Assembly (NCBI GenBank): GCA_021787935.1
Contig: JAJYLC010000016.1
Span: 1 to 37,110, forward strand
DNA: 37,110 nucleotides
Source: Chloroflexota bacterium
Lineage (GTDB): Bacteria; Chloroflexota; Dehalococcoidia; SZUA-161
Direction of reading: 5' to 3'
The notes under the pieces are model-generated. The model did no database searches. It was given only the letters and a program-made list of their open reading frames with translations, and was not told the origin of the DNA. Positions within the stretch are counted from its first letter, which is position 1; the number at the start of each line of letters is the position of its first letter. Both the position numbers and the translations under genes were made by a program. Shown piece after piece: positions 30,041 to 37,110 of this stretch.

Positions 30041-30913
30041 TTACTCCAGCACAATATCGCCGCTTTTGCCGCCGCTTTTGCGCGCCAGGCGTATGCTCTC
30101 GATGCGCATGCCTCTGTCCACAGCCTTGCACATATCGTAGATGGTGAGAGCAGTCACCGCTACCGCTGTGAGCGCCTCCATCTCTACACCGGTCTGCGCC
30201 GCGGTCTTCACCGTTGCCGTTATATTCACTGTGGAGCGTTCCCCATCGAGCTTGAACTCGACAGATACGTGGCTAATAGGAAGTGGATGACATAGTGGAA
30301 TCAGGTGGGAGGTCTGCTTAGCCGCCATGATGCCCGCCATCTGGGCCACAGCCAGGACATCTCCCTTGACAGCCTCGCCCTTTTTTATCATTGCTAGAGT
30401 GTCGGGCTTCATCACAACCACGCCTTTAGCTATCGCTGTGCGTTCTGTTGCGGGCTTCGCCGAGATGTCAACCATGTGCACCTTGCCTTCGGAGTTAAAA
30501 TGGGTCGGCAGAGATGATTCTTGAGCCGCCTCTACGTTACACGCCATCTCGTTGGCCAGTCTGTTCGCCCTTTCGTTCTCGAAATGGTGATTATGGCCCT
30601 TAATCCAGACCCAATCCACGCTGCGCTCTGCCGCTAACCTGTCCAGCTCATGCCATAAATCGAGGTTAGCGCTGCGCTTCCAATTCTCGGTCATAGTGCG
30701 AATGAGATACTGGCTATCGCTGTGTACAGTCACTTTAGAGCCGACCGGAGTTTGCTCCAGTGCTTTGACCGCAGCCAGAATCTCCATTCTGTTGCTAGTG
30801 GTGTCCTCCTCGCGACCTTTCAGTTCCCGCCTCTTCTCGCCGTCCACAATAACAGCAGCCCATCCCCCGGGCCCCGGGTTGCCCACGCATGCGCCATCGG
30901 TGTAGATATGCAT
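30041..30913 (-). CDS. moaC: RNase HI - MoaC fusion (cyclic pyranopterin monophosphate synthase)
   Basis: The 290-aa protein has two whole domains. Residues 1-128 are RNase [19 protein letters not shown] (Asp6), [15 protein letters not shown] (Glu44), [12 protein letters not shown] (Asp66) and [13 protein letters not shown], where the fourth metal residue is Asn117 instead of Asp. Residues 144-290 are Moa[47 protein letters not shown] and [13 protein letters not shown], with all key motifs. MoaC makes cyclic pyranopterin phosphate for molybdenum cofactor. The ATG at 30913 has GGAGG eight bases upstream; GTG at 30916 is in frame. The preceding moaA supplies MoaC's substrate. Confidence 0.93.
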   Translation of the reverse strand: MHIYTDGACVGNPGPGGWAAVIVDGEKRRELKGREEDTTSNRMEILAAVKALEQTPVGSKVTVHSDSQYLIRTMTENWKRSANLDLWHELDRLAAERSVDWVWIKGHNHHFENERANRLANEMACNVEAAQESSLPTHFNSEGKVHMVDISAKPATERTAIAKGVVVMKPDTLAMIKKGEAVKGDVLAVAQMAGIMAAKQTSHLIPLCHPLPISHVSVEFKLDGERSTVNITATVKTAAQTGVEMEALTAVAVTALTIYDMCKAVDRGMRIESIRLARKSGGKSGDIVLE

Positions 30914-30917
30914 CACA

Positions 30918-31895
30918 TCAGCCTCCGATCTGCGACATGAAGCGCTCGCAGGTAACCCCCGCTACAAGTTTATGTCTTTCCGGCTTCGACACAACTGCCT
31001 GCCGTATCAGTTGCTTTATATCCTCAACAGCCGCACCCTGACGCAACGGACCCCGCAGGTCGATTTCTGCATCCGAGAAAAGGCAGGGACGCAGCTTACC
31101 ATCAGCAGTGAGGCGCAGCCTGTTGCACTGCTGGCAGAAACACCGCGTGACCGGGCTAATGAAGCCGATGGTCCCTTTTGCGCCGGGGAAGCGATAGTAC
31201 TTGGCAGGTCCGATGCCGTTGGGAGCAGAAGGCTCTAGCTTGCCCAGGTCCTCGATGCGCTCCATTATCTCAGATACAGGCACCAGAGAGTGATTCTTTT
31301 TGCCCTTTTCCATGAAGGGCATAAACTCGATGAACCGTACGTGCCACGCATCGCTGACCGTCAGCAGGGCAAAGTGGGGTATCTCGTCGTCGTTGGTATC
31401 GCGGATAACCACCATATTGACCTTCACCGGATTAAGCCCTACCTGCTTGGCAGCCTCCATGCCCCTGAGCACATCGTCGAGCTTTCCCATGCGGGTGATT
31501 TTATGGAACCTTTCGGGGCGAAGCGAGTCGAGGCTGATATTGACGCGGTGCAGCCCTGCCTTCTTTAACTCGGCAGCGTGCCGCTCCAGCAGCACACCGT
31601 TAGTGGTCATAGATATGTCGTCAACCCCTTCTATTCCCGCCAGCATTGCCACAAGGTCTGTCAGCCCTGCCCTCACCAGAGGCTCTCCTCCGGTGAGCCT
31701 TATTTTGGTGATTCCGAGCTCGGCCGCTGCCCTGGCAACAAGCCAGATCTCCTCGTACCTCAGAATATCGTCGTGGGACATCAGGGGGATACCCTCTGGA
31801 GGCATACAATAAATGCATCTCAGGTTGCAGCGGTCAGTGACTGAGATTCGCAGGTAATTTATGGGGCGCTGGTAAGAATCGCAGAGTTTCGTCAT
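30918..31895 (-). CDS. moaA: GTP 3',8-cyclase MoaA (radical SAM)
   Basis: MoaA and MoaC carry out the first steps of molybdenum cofactor synthesis. The 325-aa protein has the N-terminal cluster motif CNLRCIYC (Cys23, 27, 30), [21 protein letters not shown] and the second cluster motif [20 protein letters not shown] near the C-terminus. The chain ends in Gly-Gly, needed for MoaA activity. Its TGA (30920-30918) lies 4 bp before the ATG of the RNase H-MoaC gene, so both are co-translated. Confidence 0.96.
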   Translation of the reverse strand: MTKLCDSYQRPINYLRISVTDRCNLRCIYCMPPEGIPLMSHDDILRYEEIWLVARAAAELGITKIRLTGGEPLVRAGLTDLVAMLAGIEGVDDISMTTNGVLLERHAAELKKAGLHRVNISLDSLRPERFHKITRMGKLDDVLRGMEAAKQVGLNPVKVNMVVIRDTNDDEIPHFALLTVSDAWHVRFIEFMPFMEKGKKNHSLVPVSEIMERIEDLGKLEPSAPNGIGPAKYYRFPGAKGTIGFISPVTRCFCQQCNRLRLTADGKLRPCLFSDAEIDLRGPLRQGAAVEDIKQLIRQAVVSKPERHKLVAGVTCERFMSQIGG

Positions 31896-32034
31896 AATCG
31901 CTTCTCGGAGGGTCTACAAACTCTTTTCAGTTTCAAATTCGAATAGTTCAAACTTCTTATTTTTAAATTTGAATTTGTTTAGGATTTCGGATTTAGAGCT
32001 TAGAGTTTCCTTCTATTAATTGTAAACCAAGTCT
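31896..32034. other. Intergenic with A/T repeat
   Basis: It contains AAATTCGAAT / AAATTTGAATTT runs and AGGATTTCGGATTT (31981-31994), shared with 27118-27131. No gene. Confidence 0.6.
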
Positions 32035-32643
32035 TTACTGCTTTGCCAATCGCGCCAGTATCCGCCTTGCCTTTTGCGCTGCTTTGGCACGATGGCTAAT
32101 CCTGTTCTTCTCAGCGAGTGACAGCTCCGCCATCCTTTTGTCCAACTCCGGGAGATAAAAGATTGGATCGTAGCCAAAGCCGCCCTCACCCCTGGAATCG
32201 AAAGCTATTATACCTTCGCAAATACCCTCTGTGGTTTTCACCTTGCCATCGGGAGTGGCAATTGCGATAACTGCCCGGAAGCGGGCCGTCCTTTTATCCC
32301 AGGGGATATTGCGAAGCTTCGCCAGAAGGTAGTCGTTTCTCTCTTTGTCCGATACGTTATCCCCGGCGTAGCGGTGAGAAAGAGGCCCGGGCCCGCCACC
32401 TAGGGCATCCACCTCCAGCCCTGAGTCATCGGCCATGGCGGTAAGCCCGCTCAGCTTAGCGTAGGCAGTGGCTTTGCGTATTGCGTTCTGCTTCAGGCTC
32501 GAGCCGGTCTCCTCGACCTCCTCTGTAATCCCCTGCTCCAAGAGGGTGGTCAGCTCAAATGGCATCCCTCCAAGAAGCTCAGCGTATTCCCGCAACTTGC
32601 CCCGGTTATTAGTAGCAACCAGGAGCCTGGCTGGCCTAATCAA
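32035..32643 (-). CDS. rdgB: XTP/dITP diphosphatase (RdgB/HAM1)
   Basis: The enzyme hydrolyses non-canonical purine triphosphates to keep inosine and xanthosine out of DNA. The 202-aa protein has LVATNNRGKLREY (8-20), MADDSGLEVDALGGGPGPLS, SHRYAG, GEGGFGYDPIF and MAELSLAEKNRISHRAKA, every conserved block. The start is TTG at 32643, inside the last codons of the FBP aldolase gene (8-bp overlap), so coupling is likely; no ATG lies near. Confidence 0.94.
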   Translation of the reverse strand: MIRPARLLVATNNRGKLREYAELLGGMPFELTTLLEQGITEEVEETGSSLKQNAIRKATAYAKLSGLTAMADDSGLEVDALGGGPGPLSHRYAGDNVSDKERNDYLLAKLRNIPWDKRTARFRAVIAIATPDGKVKTTEGICEGIIAFDSRGEGGFGYDPIFYLPELDKRMAELSLAEKNRISHRAKAAQKARRILARLAKQ

Positions 32644-33733
32644 GCTTAACGAATCTTCCCTTTAATTTTTTCGACACCTGGGGCATGGTTGTATATTCCA
32701 TCTCTTCGAGAGGGAGCCGGTGCGGTTCGAAAGGCCCGTGCCGTCGCATGTATTCGGCAATTTTATTGGCCTGGCGTCGGGCTTCGTCGAAGCTGGGGTC
32801 ATCGAACATGTCGCGAGGTCCTACCAGCCTGCCACCTACTAACTGAAAGCCCGCAGCAACCACCCTGGGAGGTCCGTCGAACCGCGAAGGGTTGCTCTGG
32901 GGTATGGATACCGGCATCAAAGGGCCATGATGTGAACCGCGCATCCATCCCTCCACCAGATGGGGAAGGGCGAACGGCTCGAGCACCTCACCCACCGCGG
33001 GGAACTCGCCCTGGCAGCGCACGATGCAGACCGGATCATCCTTGCCCACATACCTGCCAGCGATCAGGGACAGTTTCTGTGTAGAGGTGACAGCAGCAAT
33101 ATTGCCACCCTCCCGGCTATGGACTGACTTCACTATATAGCGAGAAGGAGCGCCAATGAAGACCAGCATATCATATATCTCTTCGGGCGCACTGAAGGTT
33201 ACCTTCTTGGTCTCTTTGACATCGTGCACCTCAAAAGAGAAACCTGAGTGCATATTGGGGGCTATGACCAGGCCTATAGTAGTGAACGGGTCGGCGAACA
33301 TCCTGTAAAGGGGCATATTCCATGCCCCCGCCGACGTTTTGTCTGCCATGAAGACAATTACCGGCTCGGACTTCCTCTCCTCGAACTCCATCTCCGCCAC
33401 CCCCGGGCCCATCCCCTTTACGTTGCCCGAAAAGGCATCGGAAAGCAGGTCCTGACCAGCGCCATAAAGTCCGTGCTTTTTAGCCACCTCGGTGCCTGAC
33501 ACGAAGGTGTCCCAGCACAGCTTATGGACACGCTCATTCTCCACCCCTTGCTCGTGGGTCATGATGAGTTGCAGGTCATCGCCACAGCGTGTTACGTGAA
33601 AATCAATGAGCAATCCTGACTTTTTAGCCTTCTCCAGAGACTTTTGGGCATCGGCCAGAATATCAGGATGGGAGCTGGAATGCCCTACATACCCGCCTAT
33701 ATCAGCCTTGATTACGCTCAGAGTGATTTTCAT
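32636..33733 (-). CDS. fbp: Fructose-1,6-bisphosphate aldolase/phosphatase (archaeal type V)
   Basis: The bifunctional enzyme makes fructose 6-phosphate from triose phosphates in gluconeogenesis. The 365-aa protein has the family N-terminus KITLSVIKADIGGYVGHSS, then VTRCGDDLQLIMTHEQG, LYGAGQDLLSDAFSGNVKGM, GVAEMEFEERKSEPVIVFMADKTSAGAWN-type metal site, FSFEVHDV and MRGSHHGPLMPVS. It is found in Archaea and deep-branching thermophilic or anaerobic bacteria. GGAGG lies twelve bases before the ATG, which is long. It is encoded with rdgB in an overlapping pair. Confidence 0.94.
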   Translation of the reverse strand: MKITLSVIKADIGGYVGHSSSHPDILADAQKSLEKAKKSGLLIDFHVTRCGDDLQLIMTHEQGVENERVHKLCWDTFVSGTEVAKKHGLYGAGQDLLSDAFSGNVKGMGPGVAEMEFEERKSEPVIVFMADKTSAGAWNMPLYRMFADPFTTIGLVIAPNMHSGFSFEVHDVKETKKVTFSAPEEIYDMLVFIGAPSRYIVKSVHSREGGNIAAVTSTQKLSLIAGRYVGKDDPVCIVRCQGEFPAVGEVLEPFALPHLVEGWMRGSHHGPLMPVSIPQSNPSRFDGPPRVVAAGFQLVGGRLVGPRDMFDDPSFDEARRQANKIAEYMRRHGPFEPHRLPLEEMEYTTMPQVSKKLKGRFVKLD

Positions 33734-33788
33734 GATTACTATGAACCTCCACTTTGTAATTAAGAATAAATAATAGAAACTTAACTGG

Positions 33789-34238
33789 TTATTTCATATG
33801 CTCTCTAACCAGAGAGATAAACTTTTTGGTATCCTCAGCGTGGACATTAGTCATCCTCAGCCTCTCCCCGGCGGCATCGCTTATCCCCGCTCCTCTAAAC
33901 TGCACATAGGTAACTTTAGAAAATATGCCGTAGCCTGTAAACACGATGCCCACGAAAGTAGCAACGCCGCAAAGCGGGGTAACCAAGCTTACATCAGTAA
34001 ATATATTCACAACGATCCCGATTATTCCCAGCAATGCCAGAACGATGCCTATATCGGTAACGAGCCCTCGTGAACCATTGATGTAAGTTATAGACGAAAT
34101 ATGTGAATAAGCGATATCGTCCAACTCCTCCCCGTGAAAATGCTTCCGGTATCTGAGCAGCCTTTTATTAGTAGCGTAGAAATCGCCTGCTATGGCCAGG
34201 ACATTTTCCCCGGGGATAAGATATTTTCCCACGGGCAT
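33789..34238 (-). CDS. bPH_2-like (PH domain) membrane protein
   Basis: The 149-aa protein begins MPVGKYLIPGENVLAIAGDF, followed by YATNKRLLRYRKH, ISSITYINGSRG, two membrane spans (about 62-80 and 87-105) and a C-terminal strand-rich part. The pattern of a PH-like domain split by two membrane spans fits the bacterial PH domain group (bPH_2). I start at 34238 because GAGG lies seven bases upstream; starts at 34265 or 34307 overlap the cobO end and lack a site. Function unknown. Confidence 0.65.
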   Translation of the reverse strand: MPVGKYLIPGENVLAIAGDFYATNKRLLRYRKHFHGEELDDIAYSHISSITYINGSRGLVTDIGIVLALLGIIGIVVNIFTDVSLVTPLCGVATFVGIVFTGYGIFSKVTYVQFRGAGISDAAGERLRMTNVHAEDTKKFISLVREHMK

Positions 34239-34269
34239 CGGAGTGCCTCTAACTTCCTTTAACATTTTC

Positions 34270-34818
34270 TTAGTATTCGAATCCGGCCCGAGCCTGAACC
34301 CCCTCATCGTAAGGGTGTTTTATCGCTACCATCTCTGTTACCAGGTCAGCAATCTTCACTATCCTGGGATCAGCGTAACGACCGGTCAGTATCAGCTCCA
34401 CCGGCTCAGGTTTATTTTTTATCAACTCGATAACTTCTTCAATATCCAGAAGCCTCCAGGCAGCAGCTACATTTATCTCATCCAGGACCACCAAATCATA
34501 ATTCCCGCTCATCACTGCTTCCCTGCCCACCTCCAGCGCCTTCTTTGCCTCAGCCTTATCCTCCTCCTTGACGTTGCGTGGATCGACAAAGCCGAGGGAA
34601 CCAAAGGTCTTGATGGTCACATTGGGAAGGCAGCCGAGGCTCTTCTGCTCACCGTAGGGATAGCTGCCTTTCATAAAGTGGATAATGCAAACCCTGAGGT
34701 CATGGCCCAGAGCCCGGAGCACCACGCCTAAAGCCGCCGAGGTCTTGCCCTTGCCACTGCCGGTAAAGACCTCCACAAGCCCTTTCTTAGAAGAAGATGC
34801 CTGAGTCTTTTCTGTCAT
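34270..34818 (-). CDS. cobO: Cob(I)yrinic acid a,c-diamide adenosyltransferase
   Basis: The CobO/BtuR-type enzyme adds the adenosyl group to corrinoids. The 182-aa protein has the P-loop TGSGKGKTSAALG (19-31), the helix VLRALGHDLRVCIIHFMKG, VVLDEINVAAAW and ILTGRYADPRIVKIADLVTE, and ends QARAGFEY like other family members. It is consistent with corrinoid salvage, an important theme in Dehalococcoidia. No clear ribosome site precedes the ATG. The PH-domain gene follows 31 bp later. Confidence 0.95.
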   Translation of the reverse strand: MTEKTQASSSKKGLVEVFTGSGKGKTSAALGVVLRALGHDLRVCIIHFMKGSYPYGEQKSLGCLPNVTIKTFGSLGFVDPRNVKEEDKAEAKKALEVGREAVMSGNYDLVVLDEINVAAAWRLLDIEEVIELIKNKPEPVELILTGRYADPRIVKIADLVTEMVAIKHPYDEGVQARAGFEY

Positions 34819-34883
34819 TAGTCTGGTATTAAATCTGCCGAATGCACCGAACGCATCCTTACTTTAACAAAGGGGACTCCAAA

Positions 34884-35030
34884 ATGTCAAGGAAGCACAA
34901 GAAGAGGGTGCGAGATTCTTCCTGCCTGGGATATCCCTGTAGGGGCACAGTGCACTGTGCCCCTAATAGTCCCCCAAGAATGGAGAATATAGGGATTGAA
35001 AGAAGATTAATCTCTATCCAGCATCCTTGA
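34884..35030 (+). pseudogene. Small basic ORF interrupted by a palindromic repeat
   Basis: ATG at 34884 (AGGGGA nearby) opens MSRKHKKRVRDSSCLGYPCR, then reads through a GTAGGGGC palindrome (34939-34965) in frame and continues to 35030. The basic start resembles the ORF at 4380. Sequence after the repeat is probably not the original C-terminus. Confidence 0.3.
34939..34965. repeat. GTAGGGGC-type palindrome
   Basis: GTAGGGGCACAG-TGCA-CTGTGCCCCTA form, followed by a degraded GTCCCCCAAGAAT...GGGATT repeat. Confidence 0.85.
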
Positions 35031-35086
35031 TGTTCCGAAGACTTCGCAGTAGAATACGGCCGGAGAGATAGGATCGGGAGACAGAC

Positions 35087-35275
35087 ATGATAGAAATCCG
35101 AAAAACAGCCATAGCCTTTGAGGAAGAAGAGCTGCTCGAACTGGGGCAGATTATAGTTGACCGTGACGAAAAAGAAGCGCTCGACTTCCTCAAAAAGTCG
35201 GTATATGACAAAGTAGTTGACTCCCAGCAAGTCAGGACTGAGCACGGCCAGTTAAACAAAACCCTGCGCACCTGA
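35087..35275 (+). CDS. Small acidic hypothetical protein, 62 aa
   Basis: ATG at 35087 with GGAG eight bases upstream. It reads MIEIRKTAIAFEEEELLELG, then IIVDRDEKEALDFLKKSVYD. It is predicted to be helical and acidic, with no Cys and no membrane span. I do not recognise a family. Codon use is coding-like. Confidence 0.55.
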   Translation: MIEIRKTAIAFEEEELLELGQIIVDRDEKEALDFLKKSVYDKVVDSQQVRTEHGQLNKTLRT

Positions 35276-35412
35276 CTTTAGTCAACCTTATTTGCCCAAT
35301 CCTGCCATCTCGTGCTTCATTCTGTCCCCGACCGTTAAATTCATAGCGGAAAGCTAAACGCACACTCTGGACAATCATTCAGCAGCTTTGAAAAAATGCC
35401 TTAAAAAGCTAC

Positions 35413-35442
35413 TTGACAAGCCGCTCCGACAAGTAGTATACT
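35413..35442 (+). promoter_or_regulatory. Promoter of the 23S rRNA gene
   Basis: TTGACA (35413-35418), 18-bp spacer, TATACT (35437-35442). It is about 165 bp before the 23S start and has a nearly perfect consensus, as expected for an rRNA gene. Confidence 0.7.
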
Positions 35443-35512
35443 TACCTCGAATGCCCATGATGATGAAAAACAACACAACTTAATACAAAATCTTATTGGC
35501 TGGTGTCTACTA

Positions 35513-35544
35513 AAGTGCGGTCTGAGTGACATCAGACCGCACTT
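35513..35544. other. Leader hairpin ahead of 23S rRNA
   Basis: AAGTGCGGTCTGA (35513-35525) pairs perfectly with TCAGACCGCACTT (35532-35544), loop of six. It lies in the transcribed leader and may be a processing or antitermination structure. Confidence 0.65.
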
Positions 35545-35607
35545 AATGTTGAAAAAAGTACATTAACAACTGAATACTGAACAAGGTCCTAGTTGTGGTT
35601 TAATGTA

Positions 35608-37110
<1,503 letters not shown>

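Overview
The window looks like a chromosomal segment of a Dehalococcoidia-type Chloroflexi bacterium. This is inferred from gene content, not from a database match. The clues are a 23S rRNA gene with its own promoter and no 16S or tRNA gene in front of it, an archaeal-type fructose-1,6-bisphosphate aldolase/phosphatase, the three-gene anaerobic homocysteine cluster (COG1900, NIL-ferredoxin, UPF0280), corrinoid and molybdopterin cofactor genes, and many short dispersed palindromes. Most genes have clear Shine-Dalgarno sites and sigma70-like TTGACA / TATAAT-type promoters.

Layout. 1-2146 (minus): hotdog thioesterase, DAHP synthase and the N-terminal half of an aminotransferase. 2549-4206 (plus): a two-gene ABC exporter. 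4380-6141: two tiny basic ORFs, the second ending in an attenuator-like structure, then an ArsB/SLC13-type transporter. 6346-10317 (plus): a KamA-family lysine 2,3-aminomutase, two D-Ala-D-Ala-ligase-like ATP-grasp enzymes and a GNAT acetyltransferase, which read as one biosynthetic cassette. 10398-13866: a LOG-family protein, a G-rich non-coding block, a small membrane protein, a frameshifted small gene, and an AT-richer pair (ClpP/SDH-fold serine protease plus a 69-aa partner). 14198-16569 (plus): homocysteine cluster. 16584-19680 (minus): glycosyltransferase, PlsY-like protein, methyltransferase, SHOCT membrane protein and a YHS protein.

19966-25741 is the most unusual part. It holds intact phage structural genes: scaffold-like, major capsid, connector-like, holin-like, a beta-propeller/tail-hub protein and a spike-like protein. 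The promoter has a GAAC-N4-GTTC (LexA/DinR-type) box between -35 and -10. No terminase, portal, protease, tape-measure, integrase or lysin is present. Every gap longer than about 80 bp is filled with chromosomal-type palindromic repeats. A second SOS-type promoter (25934-25962) lies just beyond and has no gene behind it. I read this as a long-resident, possibly domesticated, virus-derived island.

26338-34818 carries housekeeping and cofactor genes: a transglutaminase-like protein from a probably leaderless mRNA, ferredoxin-nitroreductase, AlkA-type glycosylase, a DUF3303-like protein, PspC, an RNase HI-MoaC fusion, MoaA, RdgB/HAM1, FBP aldolase/phosphatase, a PH-domain membrane protein and CobO. 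The window closes with two small ORFs and about 1.5 kb of 23S rRNA. I saw no tRNA, CRISPR array, transposase or integrase.
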